A DNA stretch of 64,000 bases, taken from NCBI GenBank assembly GCA_963921795.1, contig OY997658.1:50784962-50848961 (forward strand), given 5' to 3'. The translations under genes and the position numbers were made by a program. The notes beneath the pieces are model-generated. The model saw nothing but the letters and a program-made list of their open reading frames with translations, ran no database searches and was not told the origin of the DNA. How positions within the stretch are numbered: position 1 is the stretch's first letter; every line of letters begins with the position of its first letter. This DNA is from Nannobrachium achirus. Lineage: Eukaryota > Chordata > Actinopteri > Myctophiformes > Myctophidae. Below are positions 1-12,046 of the stretch, in pieces.

Positions 1-2425
1 CCTATTATTGGGCGGCTATAAAGCTTTTTTGAAACAAATACTAGCAAAAGATTGCTCTCGCTTTGAGACAAAAATCACTGAGTCACTAGCGTTGACCAGA
101 AATAGCTCTACCCTTAAGGATGGATCCTCCTCCGTCATTCCATTCGTCAGCATCATCGCCATGTCGAACTCGATTGCTGCGTGTCATCACATTCATCTTG
201 GAGGACGATTAAATTGTTATCATCATAATTATGACACCATGCACACCGCACAACAACAGAGACTTTCGTGGATCCAACAACCCTAGCCTAATCTCACCCT
301 GATAATCCACACTGCCACTGCTTCCGCGTCATGTTGCCTAGCAACGGCGTCTCATTTACGACCACGTGTTGTTTGTTGTTTGTTTCTTCACAGAAGAGAC
401 AAGCGTTGCTGTACGCCTGTCTCAATCTGAAATGGAATGACTAGCTAACCTTGATTGACACTGCACAAAACCAGATTCATTCATTCATCCCTTCTACTCC
501 CAATGTAAGCCATCCAAAATTAATGTAAATTCAGTTATGAATGAAATATGGAATAGTACCTTTGTATTTGGTTTGGACGACAATGTGAAATTAAAGTTTG
601 CTACCAACTAGATGTTAGGTCAAACAACATTACATGCTAGCATTATTGGTTGCATAGACCTGAACATTTTGTGGCATTTTGATGTTTCATGTCAAGGATT
701 TTTTCCTCCAAATTAATCATGTATTTGGTCGCAGACCAAATGGCCCATGCGAGATTTGTCATAAAAAAGTTTTAAAATATTTTTGAAATAGCCAAAACAA
801 ACTCACAATGTGTTGCAAGCTTGTATATTGGCTATTTTCAAATTGCCTGGCCCTATACCTATAGCCTATTAAAGTGGTTGATTTTTATGCTATATTAACA
901 TACGTAGGCTATATTGCTGGGGACCCCCTGGAACCCTCTCAAAAGGACCCCTGGTGAGTCCCTGCCACTTTGGGAACCACTGCTTGACATACCGGTAGGC
1001 TAAACATCTAATCTGCAGCCATTTCATATACCTAGCTACAGACTATGCAGCTAGACGATATGCATTGAAATGACCTTCTAAACTGTATGACTATGTCATA
1101 CAGTTTCTATGACTGTCTCCGAAAGTCCGAATTATACACTCCGGTTTATATGAAACATTAACTTTAATGTCATCCATAGGGCCTATAGCCTACTACTTAT
1201 AATAGCCTACTACTTATAGGCTACGCAGTTCAAGCAAGTAAAGTGAGAAGCATCACGCCTTTTCTTTTTTCTTTTCTTTTTTTTCTTTTTTTTTTAGCTT
1301 ATTACTGAAAAAAATATTCTTTTGTCTTCACATTTTAATATTTTCGATTAATTCCCCCTGGCTATGATTTTTGTTGTATTTATTGATGTATTGATAACTT
1401 GTCGTTTGTGTTTGTATTGTAGGCTATAGGCCTACTAGGAGCGACCGGGAGAGCCGGGGCGGTACCTATTCGTCCGCCTCGGCGCCGTGCAGACCCCACC
1501 CCTCATTTCTCACATGGCCCTCTTCTAGCGCCACCATCAGGCCGATTCTTGCAAAGCCACTTACGGTCGCTTATCTCCCGATTAGGGAGTCTTACTGGTA
1601 TTTAAAAAAAGTCGAGCATATGTGCCTTTTCAATTTTCTCATGTCTGTAGCCTAAGTGCAGTGACGTGGGGCAAATAAATACTCATTCAAACTTGTTGCT
1701 AGAACAATAGGATGAAATAATCTAAATATCCAACTGTAGGCTACACCAATACTTTTAGGCCTATGCAGTGTGGGTGGACACCCCGACGGGTTCTTGAAAT
1801 CTCAGGTCATCATGGAAGGTTCTGAGTTCACGCTTCGTAATTGAAAAGCCAAAAACATGGGGCACCTCACCACAATCTACATGCTGTAATGTGCACACAG
1901 AGGACCACACTAAGTCATATTGAGTGGAAACAATAACCCAAGATTGATTAAAAGAGTATTAAGCCATAGCCGTGAGTGATCAGGAGGAGATCAAATTAAA
2001 TGGTGGAAGGAGCCAGTGATTGACCACCCATGCAGTTACCAATAATGACCACTGGGTGTCATCATTTACCTTACTGTAATGGCTGTCTCCATTGATATTT
2101 GCTGAGCCACCTGATATTGCCCATATAAAATAGGGAAAAACAGGGATAGTTAAGGAAGTCAAATTATTATATCCTTTGCAAAATAATAGTGTAGACCTAT
2201 CATGTCTTAACTTTTCTTTTTTGTCAGTTGCAATTAGTAAGCCTTTAGGGTCACCATCTTTACAATGAAGAAAGAAGAAAGAAAACGAAAAGAAAAGACA
2301 CAATGCTGTCATTAGACATACCTGCACCTGAGCTTCCCCAACACTGCACATACAAGGTCTTTTTAGTACGAGGTTTTCTTAGTGACACTTGAGTTGAGAC
2401 TAGAGAGCGATGTAAAGGCGGGGCT

Positions 2426-2428
<3 letters not shown>
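1..2428. other. Intergenic, no gene recognised
   Basis: I see no convincing coding exon in this stretch. It contains an RFX-like X-box near 333, a pyrimidine-rich tract near 1260-1300, and a segment at about 1553-1603 whose reverse complement (CCAGTAAGACTCCCTAATCG) recurs at 45834-45890, marking an interspersed repeat. The open frames here have no family resemblance. Confidence 0.6.
333..345. promoter_or_regulatory. RFX-type X-box (candidate)
   Basis: GTTGCC-T-AGCAAC is two half-sites separated by one base and fits the X-box consensus for RFX factors (GTNRCC, 0-3 spacer, RGYAAC). An E-box-like CACGTG lies about 20 bases downstream. Any target gene would lie left of the window. This is a single motif match, so function is unproven. 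Confidence 0.3.
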
Positions 2429-2476
<48 letters not shown>

Positions 2477-2525
2477 CTCTCTCTCACACACACACACACA
2501 CATACACACATACACTCACACAGCA
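2429..2525. repeat. (CT)n/(CA)n microsatellite
   Basis: An uninterrupted CT run of about 45 bases, then a mixed CT tract, then about 40 bases of CA with interruptions. The frames through it are low-complexity artefacts. Confidence 0.95.
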
Positions 2526-2559
2526 CACACAGAGCCGCACAGACACTCACTCACGGCAA

Positions 2560-2852
2560 GTGGGGGGAGGAGAGGAGAGAATACAGTACAGGAGAGGGGG
2601 GAGGAGAGGAGAGGAGAGGAGAGAAGGAGGTATAAGGAGGAGAGGAGAGGAGAGGAGGGGAGGATGCGGAGGGAGAGGAGAAGAGGTGAGACTGAGGAGG
2701 GAGAGGAGAGGAGGATGAGGAGAGGAGAGGAGGAGAGGAGAGGAGAGGAGAGGAGAGGAGAGGAGAGGAGAGGAGAGGAGAGGAGAGGAGAGGAGAGGAG
2801 AGGAGGATGAGTAGGGAGAGGAGAGAAGGAGGAGAGGAGAGGAGAGGAGATC
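2560..2852. repeat. GGAGA/GAGAG purine tandem repeat
   Basis: About 290 bases of purine-only pentanucleotide repeat (AGGAG/GGAGA) with a few variant units. Such a strand could form triplex or H-DNA. The frames in it are compositional. Confidence 0.92.
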
Positions 2853-3438
2853 ACAGGTCACACAGGCTAATGGCCAAAGTCAAATAAAATACGTAAATGT
2901 TTAATAACTCTTAAAACATACTCATGATTACCATAGAAGCACACTATAGAATTCCATTTAACAACAAGCTAGGTCTACATCACTGCTATGATAAATGTTT
3001 AAAAAAAGAACATAGTATATATATACACACACTGTATATATATTTGTGATCTGGATAATAAACAAAACCCCAAAACAATAAAAAATATTCCAGTCTCAGG
3101 ATATAGATTTCAAAGCGAAGCAAATAATAGAAAAAACAAGAAAAACCAGGTGCTCTCAGGAGGTAAAAGAGGTTACTATAGTAAAAAGAGTAGATGGTGC
3201 TCACGGATTAAACGTTGATCAAGACATGAAAAGAACAGAGGCAATCCGGCTTCCAGGCACCCTCTGCCTCTGTTTTTCTCAAAGTTAATAATAGATTAAT
3301 GTCCACAGCCACATACAACATAAATAGGTTATCTCCTTATGTTATTATCATGTTATGACATGTGAAGTTATGTCATGTTATGTCATGTCAGCAATACAGC
3401 ATTATACTGATAGCAAAACATGGTCTTCTTATTGTTAT
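2853..3438. other. AT-rich 3-prime flank of the receptor gene
   Basis: AT-rich sequence with a short TATG/CATG-rich stretch at about 3340-3390. It lies downstream of the minus-strand receptor gene and probably includes its 3-prime untranslated region. No other feature seen. Confidence 0.5.
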
Positions 3439-4416
3439 TTAAGTTATTACTGTGATTCTGGATAGTCTTTTACATTTTAGTAGCTTTCTCACAGCCTCCT
3501 TGGCCTCTTGTGTCTGCAGGACATATATGATTGGATTCAACATGGGAGGGAGGATGGCGGTCAAAGACAAATTGATCATCCTCGTGTTGTGATTGATCAG
3601 TCCTTTATAGTAAAGAGTACAGACAATTGGGAAGTAATGAATACCTACTAATAACAAGTGAGATGAGCAGGTTTTCATGGCTTTAGATCTATCCTGAGAT
3701 GTAACTATTTTAGACAGAGCATAGCCAATACAGCCGTATGTAGCAAAGATGAAAAGCATGGGAAGCCAGAATAGCATAAATGGTATGAAATGACTCATGA
3801 TACGGGGGATATACGTTCTGCTGCAAGCCACCCGCATTAATGTCCCATGACCAACAAAGAAGCCGTTTAGTATAACCAGGGAGGTACAAAAAACCATTCT
3901 GGTATCGAAGACAGTTAGTATAAGAGCATACATAATGATCACGATCCAGAAAGAGACAACCATTTCATACATAAACCTGTGGGTGACCATCCTATGGTAA
4001 TGCAGGGGGAATAAGATAGCCACCAGTCTGTCATAGGAGAGAATAACCAGGTTAAAAGACTGCATGCCTGTAAAGGTGAGATTGAAAAAGAGGTTCGTTA
4101 AAGCATCATTGTAGGAGAGGTATCGGTTGTCAAAAAGGAAAGTGTCAATAATCTTTGGCACCATGGTAGTGCTACTAAACAGATCTGTCAATGCCAAGCT
4201 AAATACAGCAATATGTTTTGGAGTTTTAAGATTGTGATCTAAATAAATTACAGTCATCACTGTACAATTTCCCAACACCGTCACCATGTAAACAAAAAAC
4301 AAGAAAACATAGTAATATTTCATATGGGCAATGCCAGTAAAGCCATCAAGTATGAAATATGTAGGACGAATAAAAGTGAGGTTTTTCCCAAGAGCAGAGT
4401 TCCATTTCGAGTCCAT
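3439..4416 (-). CDS. Fish odorant receptor (class A GPCR), intact single exon
   Basis: A 325-residue uninterrupted frame, typical length for an olfactory receptor. Odorant receptors are seven-helix GPCRs on olfactory sensory neurons that signal through Golf. Visible hallmarks: N-glycosylation site NLT near residue 12; TM1 GN at 49-50; LKTPKHIAVFSLALTD in the first loop/TM2; YDR at 128-130 followed by LVAILFPLHY (the MAYDRYVAICxPLxY motif, here with L for the last Y of DRY and L for the C); KAMKTCSSHL at 245-254 at the start of TM6; PMLNPIIY at 291-298 in TM7. Odd: the conserved TM3 cysteine is alanine (105), and its partner in the second extracellular loop is valine (188), while the other loop cysteines C177 and C198 are kept. 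The start at 4416 gives the usual short N-terminus. It stands alone here; no second receptor gene is visible. Confidence 0.92.
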   Translation of the reverse strand: MDSKWNSALGKNLTFIRPTYFILDGFTGIAHMKYYYVFLFFVYMVTVLGNCTVMTVIYLDHNLKTPKHIAVFSLALTDLFSSTTMVPKIIDTFLFDNRYLSYNDALTNLFFNLTFTGMQSFNLVILSYDRLVAILFPLHYHRMVTHRFMYEMVVSFWIVIIMYALILTVFDTRMVFCTSLVILNGFFVGHGTLMRVACSRTYIPRIMSHFIPFMLFWLPMLFIFATYGCIGYALSKIVTSQDRSKAMKTCSSHLLLVGIHYFPIVCTLYYKGLINHNTRMINLSLTAILPPMLNPIIYVLQTQEAKEAVRKLLKCKRLSRITVIT

Positions 4417-5408
4417 TGTAGAATTCCTAGTCCATTAAATTGTCTTTTGTGGAGCTGTTAATAAAAACATTAGTCCTCGTCTGTGAGTTCCTCTCCTACC
4501 TCTGAATTAGCCACCATCATGAACGGTTATATACCTTGAACAAGAGCACAGCCCCCAGTCTCTGATGGATTCACTGACGCAATCATCATGCTGTTTGATT
4601 GTTACATCCACCAGGCCAGAACAGGCAGGGGGTGGGGATTATGTTTTCGCCCCTGTCCATCCGACCATCCGTTTGTCTGCCTGTGAGCAGCTAAGCTCAG
4701 GCATCGCAGAACCTAATGGTAGCACTCTCCCAGTATAGGCCAAGGAATAGCCTCCACTGTAAAAAGAATAAATCATCAGCCACTCGGGCTGAACGCTAGC
4801 CTGCCCTGGATACCAGCCTGCTACCTTACGTTCAGTGGATTGGTTTTGTCACTTCGCTTCTCAGTTGTGTTAATTTTGTTAACGAAAATGATGACGAAAT
4901 CTGTTTGTCAAAGCACATTTTTCAAAGGACCAAAAGTAGAAACCACACATGAATAAACAATGACAATTCCGTTGATAAATAAAGACAAAACAAAAATGTA
5001 GTTAACAAAATAAAGACTAGGCTAAAATCTGTCTTTAGGACACGGAAAAAGACAAGACGAAATATTTTATATTGTATTATTTTCTTCTCGAGTTTCCTGT
5101 AATTTGCATGTAGCCGGTGTTCCCGGATGCTGCATGCATTCTGACTTGCAGCCAACGGGCGCGCACGCACATACACACACTATGTAAGCTACTTAAAGCC
5201 CATCCAAGCCGCGGCCTCAAACTCAAAACCCTAATCCACAACATATACATCAAAACAGCCGACGCCTTCCTCACAGATACAATTGACGTAGGCAAAAGTC
5301 TTAACATCTATTTCACCTCTATGGCCATATCGCTGGTCAAACACATACCCGATCCATCTGGGCTGTATATATATATATACATCTGGGCTATATATACATC
5401 CATCTGGG

Positions 5409-5411
<3 letters not shown>
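4417..5411. other. Intergenic with repeat remnants
   Basis: Upstream flank of the receptor gene. About 4860-5070 (TTAACGAAAATGATGACGAAA and the following AAGACAAAACAAAAATG-type sequence) resembles the segment at 42543-42650, so it is an interspersed repeat. The frame across 5117-5488 runs into a TA microsatellite and is not recognised as a protein. Confidence 0.5.

Positions 5412-5475
<64 letters not shown>
5412..5475. repeat. (TA)n microsatellite
   Basis: About 60 bases of alternating TA, preceded by two shorter TA runs separated by CATCTGGGCT (about 5367-5411). Confidence 0.95.
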
Positions 5476-5478
<3 letters not shown>

Positions 5479-5742
5479 TATCATGTAATTAGTAAAGGCC
5501 TTCATGGAGTATCCACAGACCAGTAAACCTACCAACTCCCCACTTGGCATACATACGGTACTGCTCAGAACTCTAGCAAGGACCTAAGCTACTTTCACCA
5601 CCATGAATGTGCTTAGATATCGTACAGTTAATAAAACTCCATTATTCAGGCACATTTTAGCCAGCTTTTTTGGCTGCTATAGGACCCCACTCACTGTGCA
5701 GCCAGGGGTCAGGGGCCAGGGTCAACAAGCCAGAACATTCCA

Positions 5743-5950
<208 letters not shown>

Positions 5951-6017
5951 TGCAGGGCTGGACTGTGGCCCCACACAGTGGTAGATGAGATAGATGGATG
6001 TATCCATCCATGTATAG

Positions 6018-6120
6018 ATGGATGGGTGGGTGGATGGATGGATGGACGGACGGACGGACGGACGGACGGACGGAAGGACGGACGGACGGACGGACGGACG
6101 GACGGACAGACAGACAGACA
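6018..6120. repeat. GGAT/GGAC/GACA tetranucleotide tract
   Basis: A GGAT run grades into GGAC units and ends in GACA units. It lies between the CA repeat and the 49-bp minisatellite. Confidence 0.92.
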
Positions 6121-6593
6121 ACTGGGCAATAGGGGCATGTGGGCACTTGGAGAGGTGTGCACCCAGACAACTGGGCAATAGGGGCATGTGGGCACTTGGA
6201 GAGGTGGGCACCCAGACAACTGGGCACTAGGGGCATGTGAGCACTTGGAGAGGTGTGCACCCAGACAACTGGGCACTAGGGGCATGTGGGCACTTGGAGA
6301 GGTGGGCACCCAGACAACTGGGCAATAGGGGCATGTGGGCACTTGGAGAGGTGGGCACCTGGACAACTGGGCACAGGGGACATGTGGGCACTTGGAGAGG
6401 TGGGCACCTGGACAACTGGGGAATAGGGGCATGTGGGCACTTGGAGAGGTGGGCACCTGGACAACTGGGGAATAGGGACATGTGGGCACTTGGAGAGGTG
6501 GGCACCTGGACAACTGGGGAATAGGGGCATGTGGGCACTTGGAGAGGTGGGCACCTGGACAACTGGGCACTATGGACATGTGGGCACTTGTAT
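6117..6593. repeat. 49-bp minisatellite, about nine to ten units
   Basis: Units begin ACAACTGGGCAATAGGGGCA and continue TGTGGGCACTTGGAGAGGTG. Successive ACTGGGCAAT anchors fall at 6121 and 6170, giving a 49-bp period. The period is not a multiple of three, so successive units change frame. The low-complexity Pro/Cys/His frames are not genes. Confidence 0.93.
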
Positions 6594-6919
6594 ATATTAT
6601 TGATAGGACAGTGGACTTACACTTTCCCGCGACACGCTGTCAGGTTGGCATCGCGGCCTAGGGTGCCCGGATCACCAAGCCTGCAGCGAGGTGGGCCTTG
6701 AAAAGTATTTCTTATTAACCCATTAAAACCGGGAAAAGATCTGTGTCATCTTAGTTTTTTGAGTTGCCTATTAAAAATTAGCAGAGATATACAGTACATA
6801 GACAAGCGTCACTTCATGCCGCGGCCCACCCTTCGAGCTTGTACATCTGCTTTTTTTGAACAACAAAAAAGTGAACTACAGATTTAGAAGGCATTTGTAG
6901 AATTGGGTTAGGGGTACGC

Positions 6920-6977
<58 letters not shown>

Positions 6978-8551
6978 CTTGCGTTTCTTTTCATTGCTTA
7001 CGGTGAATACTGTATTCTCCCTGCGTCACAGAAGCAAAACAGTTTTTTCCTTTTAACATATTTTCACTTTCAGAGTTAAATAATTTAAGTTGAAGTATTC
7101 AAGGTCTGTCAAACCTAGAGCCAACTGACCCCCAGGAGAGTTACCACGGCAGCACTTCAGTTGACACCTGCCCAAAGTAATGACACATGATGATATTGAT
7201 ATTAAATTATATTATTACATTCAAATGAGGTTTCAAAGGACACATGACATAAAGTTGTTCTCATGGACACTAAAGGTGACTATGGTCTAAATTTGCAAGT
7301 AAACTAACTAAAGATTGTTTTTCCCAATGCCAGCATGATGCGTTTTACTTTAAGTTTTGCATCATCATGTTGAAACTGTTATGCAAAGGCGACAAACAAG
7401 AGCTGTCATCAGAGAGCTAATTAACCCTGTAGCAAGAGAATGTTTACACATGGACTTTAGGCTCAAGGGACCGGTTTGGAACACAGTGAACTTAAGTACA
7501 ATTATAAATTAACCCCTTAGCAAGCTAATTAAACCGTTATCAAGAGAATGTTTAGACATGGACTTTAGGCTCAAGGGACCAGTTTGGAACACAGTGAACT
7601 AAAGTACAATTGAACTATGAAGAAAGTATGGCACTTTTCTAAGCAGAAAAAGGAAAGATAAATACATAAATATATAAATAAATACATAATACATATATAT
7701 GCCTTTATTGATAGGACAGTGAACTGAATTTGTTCAAATCAGAACTTTTGACATGCAGCAAAGGTCACCGGGAACTGGATTCAAATCCGCGACGCGCTGT
7801 CAGGCTGGCATTGCGGCATAGGGTGCCCAGACCACCAAGCCTGCAGCGTGGTGGGCCTTGAAATGTATTTCAACCCATTAAAACAATACAAGCGCCACTT
7901 CATGCTGCGGCCCGCGCTGCGAGCTTGTACATCTGCTTTTTTTGAACAACAAAAAAGTGAACTACAGATTTAGAAGGCATTTGTAGAATTGGGTTCAGAT
8001 GTAATTTTCTAATAGCTCTAATTGTCTGTCTGTATGCTGTGGCTAAAATGGGGACTGCCCCATAGGTCGAACTCCTTTTGGGTCGAACAGCGTCGGCAGG
8101 TTAGATAATCACCCGCGAGCGTCGGCAGGTTAGATAATCACCTACGTCACGGTTACTGAGGTTAAGTTTAGGGTTAGGGTTAGAGTTAGGCATAGTTTTA
8201 CCGAGGTTAGGATTAGGGTTTGGGTTAGAGTTTGGTGGTCGATCTAAAGGGTGTTCGACCTAATGACATGTTACCGCTAAAATGATACTGTTACCTACAA
8301 TGGAGACCATAAGAGCGACATGGTCTGAGGCCTTCATTCACTGACACATACGGCCATGTCTGTGGGGATCCTCTATTAACATCAATGATCATTGAATTAT
8401 CCTATTATCTCCCTGCATGGGTATATTAGACATGTTTAGATGTTCCCACAGGGACCTCTCTAATTCCTCCTTCTGTCCCTGGATGCAAATCCATGCATCT
8501 AGGCTTGTGCTATACTGTAACAATGCACGCACGCACACAGACACACACACA

Positions 8552-8593
<42 letters not shown>

Positions 8594-10197
8594 CGTGCAT
8601 GTGTGCATTTGTGCATTCATGTTTGCATGTGTTTATGTTTCTTTTCATTGCTTACAGTGAATATTCTCCCTGTGTCACAGAAGCTAAACTGTTTGTTTCT
8701 TTTAACATATTTTCACTTTCAGAGTTAAATAATTTAAGTTAAAGTATTCAAGGTCTGTCAAACCTAGAGCCAACTGACCCCCAGGAGAGTTACCACGGCA
8801 GCACTTCAGTTGACACCTGCCCAAAGTAATGACACATGATGATATTGTTATTAAATGATATTATTACATTCAAATGAGGTTTCAAAGGACACATATGACA
8901 TAAAGTTGTTCTTATGGACACTAAAGGTGACTATGGTCTGAATTAGAAGTAAACTAATTGAAAGATTGTTTTTCCTTGGCCAGCATGATGCGTTTTACTT
9001 TCTTAATAAGTGTTGCATCATCATGTTGAAACTGTTATGCAAAGGTGACAATTAAACAATAGCTGTCATCAGAGAGCTAATTAACCCGGTAGCAAGATCA
9101 TGTTTACACATGGACTTTAGGCTCAAGGGACCGGTTTGGAACACAGTGAACTAAAGTACAATTATAAATTAACCCCTTAGCAAGCTAATTAACCCGTTAG
9201 CAAGAGAATGTTTAGACATGGACTTTAGGCTCAAGGGACCGGTATGGAACACAGTGCAATGAAGTACAATTGAACTATGAAGAAAGTATGACACTTTTCT
9301 AAGCAGAAAAAGGAAAGATAAATACATAAATATATAAATAAATACATAATACATATATGCCTTTATTGATAGGACAGTGAACTGAATTTGTTCAAATCAG
9401 AACTTTTGAGATGCAGCAAAGGTCACCGGGAACTGGATTCAAATCCGCAACGCGCTGTCAGGCTGGCATTGCGGCCTTGTGTGCCCGGACCACCAAGCCT
9501 GCAGCGTGGTGGGCCTTGAAATGTATTTCAACCCATTAAAACAATACAAGCGCCACTTCATGCTGCGGCCCGCGCTGCGAGCTTGTACATCTGCTTTTTT
9601 TGAACAACAAAAAAGTGAACTACAGATTTAGAAGGCATTTGTAGAATTGGGTTCAGATTTAATTTTCTAATAGCTTTAATTGTCTGTCTGTATGCTGTGG
9701 CCAAAATGGGGACTGCCCCATAGGTCGAACTCCCGTTGGGTCAGGAGGTTAAGTTTAGGGTTAGGGTTAGAGTTAGGCATAGTTTTACCGAGGTTAGGAT
9801 TAGGGTTTGGGTTAGAGTTTGGTGGTCGATCTAAAGGGTGTTCGACCTAATGACATGTTACCGCTAAAATGATACTGTTACCTACTATGGAGACCATAAG
9901 AGCGACATGGTCTGAGGCCTTCATTCACTGACACATACGGCCATGTCTGTGGGGATCCTCTATTAACATCACATGATCATTGAATTAATGAGAAATCCTA
10001 TTATCTCCCTGCATGGGTCTATTAGACATGTTTAGATGTTCCCACAGAGACCTCTCTAATAAATAGGGAATAGTTTGAATTTCTCCTTCTGTCCCTGGAT
10101 GCAAATCCATGCATGTAAGCTTGTGCTATACTGTAACAATGCAAGCACGCACGCACACACCCTCCCACACACACAGACACACACACGAACACGTGCA

Positions 10198-10250
<53 letters not shown>

Positions 10251-10706
10251 TTGCGTCCATGCGTGCATTTGTGCATTCATGTTTGCATGTGTTGATGCTT
10301 CTTTTCATTGCTTACAGTGAATATTCTCCCTGTGTCACAGAAGCTAAACTGTTTGTTTCTTTTAACATATTTTCACTTACAGAGTTAAATAATTTAAGTT
10401 AAAGTATTCAAGGTCTGTCAAACCTAGAGCCAACTGACCCCCAGGAGAGTTACCACGGCAGCACTTCAGTTGACACCTGCCCAAAGTAATGACACATGAT
10501 GATAATATATTAAATGATATTATTACATTCAAATTAGGTTTCAAAGGACACATATGACATAAAGTTGTTCTCATGGACACTAAAGGTGACTAAGGTCTGA
10601 ATTAGAAGTAAACTAATTGAAAGATTGTTTTTTCCAGGCCAGCATGATGCTTTTTACTTTCTTAAGTTTTCTCAAGGTACTGGTTTGGAACATAGTGAAC
10701 TAACTT
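6594..10706. repeat. Tandem array of about 1.65-kb units
   Basis: The anchor TTATTGATAGGACAGTG recurs at about 6597, 7706 and 9361. The block TCAAGGTCTGTCAAACCTAG recurs about 1.65 kb apart (near 7100, 8748 and 10407). The second unit (about 7706-9360) is full length. The first lacks about 540 bases between TAGAATTGGGTT and its CA repeat. The third loses about 470 bases near its end and stops where an inverted repeat begins at about 10712. Each unit holds one CA microsatellite (6920-6975, 8535-8592, 10199-10249), a degenerate GTTAGG-rich stretch and a SINE-like segment. No protein-coding content is recognised. Confidence 0.88.
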
Positions 10707-10711
10707 TTAGA

Positions 10712-10910
10712 TATTCTGAGATTCTTTTACCTACATATGTAATACTTTCAGGCAAAGGACCTAAACATGTCTGCTATCATAAACCACTTCAAGTTTTTCA
10801 TTTTATAAAACAGGTCATGAGTCCACCGAAAGTGGACGCTGTTCCGATGTTACATTTGAAGCCCACATGGGATTAATTGTAACAGCATGATTTACAAATG
10901 TAACACAGCT
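10712..10910 (-). mobile_element. Partial inverted copy of the neighbouring TIR element
   Basis: About 200 bases here (for example ACATTTGAAGCCCACATGGG, CAGGTCATGAGT) match the reverse complement of 11785-11985 closely. It looks like a truncated second copy of the element at 11073-12037 in opposite orientation, or a rearranged end. It forms a long inverted repeat with an 870-bp spacer. Confidence 0.75.
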
Positions 10911-11072
10911 GAAGAACCGCATTAAACAAATCGTTTTTAGTTTAGCAACTCATTCATTGCTTAAGTAAAAGTATCAATACTGCAACATAGAAATACTTTG
11001 TTATAAGTAAAAGCCTGGAATTCAAAATGTACTTGAGTAAAAGTATTGTGTTGGCATCAGAATGTACTTCAA

Positions 11073-12037
11073 GTAGGGGAGAGCCGCATCAATTGTAACG
11101 CTTCATAATTGTAACAAGCACATTATCTCCTGATTGGTCAATGCCATCATGACGTCATCGCATCAGTTTGTGACCAGGGCCGTAATGAACGTCTCCAGGA
11201 AGTAAGAACTATTTGTATCCAGCCTAGACCGAGTTATTGCAGAAAAAATGGTATTTCTCAAAATGCGTAAAAACTTTCACCTTGAGTATCTTTGGTCTGC
11301 AAATCTTTTCTTTAATGTTGCGGAGATAAAATCTAGATGGCTGTCTGCATGTATCTGTTCTTCATTAGTTTACATCGTTTTAACTTGCTATGCATGTTAG
11401 TTCTGTTCTGTAGGCAACGTCAAAGCAGGGGTGCCAAAACGGTTCAATGAACACAATTTAACATGATAATATCATATTGAAATATTTGACATATTGGCCA
11501 ATATTGTGTTCAGTCAGCTGACATTCAATTACAGTGTATTTTAAGTCAGATTAGGGATGTATAACATGTTGCATTAATCAAACTTGCTATTTATTTAGGT
11601 AATCAATGTATTTTCCCATGGAATTCACTCAAACGCTTAAACTGGTACATCTTGTAATATTTAATATTTTCCTAAAGTATGATATAGTATCTTATCACAC
11701 CCGTGGTATGAAAACAATGTAAAAGAGTTGCTTGAATTAAATATAATTGATTTAAACAAAAGAATATTTGTTTATTAAGATTCTTTAGCTGTGTTACATT
11801 TGTAAATCATGCTGTTACAATTAATCCCGTGTGGGCTTCAAATGTAACATCGGAACAGCGTCCACTCTCGGTTTAATAACCCATGACCTGTTTTATCAAA
11901 TGAAAAACTTGAAGTGGTTTATGATAGCAGACATGTGTAAGTCCTTTGCCTGAAAATATTACATATGTAGGTGAAAGAATCTCTGAGTAAAATATTGAAA
12001 CGTGAAAAACGTTACAATCGTGCAGGCTCTCCCCTAC
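11073..12037. mobile_element. Non-autonomous DNA transposon with 13-bp TIRs
   Basis: The ends are perfect 13-bp inverted repeats, GTAGGGGAGAGCC at 11073-11085 and GGCTCTCCCCTAC at 12025-12037. TTGTAACG-type motifs lie just inside both ends. The interior is AT-rich with no transposase frame. It interrupts an older interspersed repeat (AAGTAAAAGTATTGTGTTGG type, about 10960-11072). I see no clear target-site duplication, so the superfamily is not assigned. Confidence 0.72.
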
Positions 12038-12046
12038 CTAAAGTAA

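Noticed and set aside
8..286. 92-codon frame at the left edge
   Set aside because: No domain. Its opening bases GGCTATAAAGCTTTTTTGAA recur in part at about 13735 as a dispersed repeat.
2382..2861. Frames of 100-140 codons rich in Arg/Glu/Gly or Ser/Leu/Pro
   Set aside because: They translate a GGAGA purine repeat and a CT run. Low complexity only.
8160..8240. Possible interstitial telomeric repeat (GTTAGGGTTAGGGTTAG)
   Set aside because: Only two to three TTAGGG units in degenerate GTTAGG-rich sequence. The same stretch is duplicated at about 9752 as part of the 1.65-kb unit, so it is part of a repeat rather than a telomere fusion.
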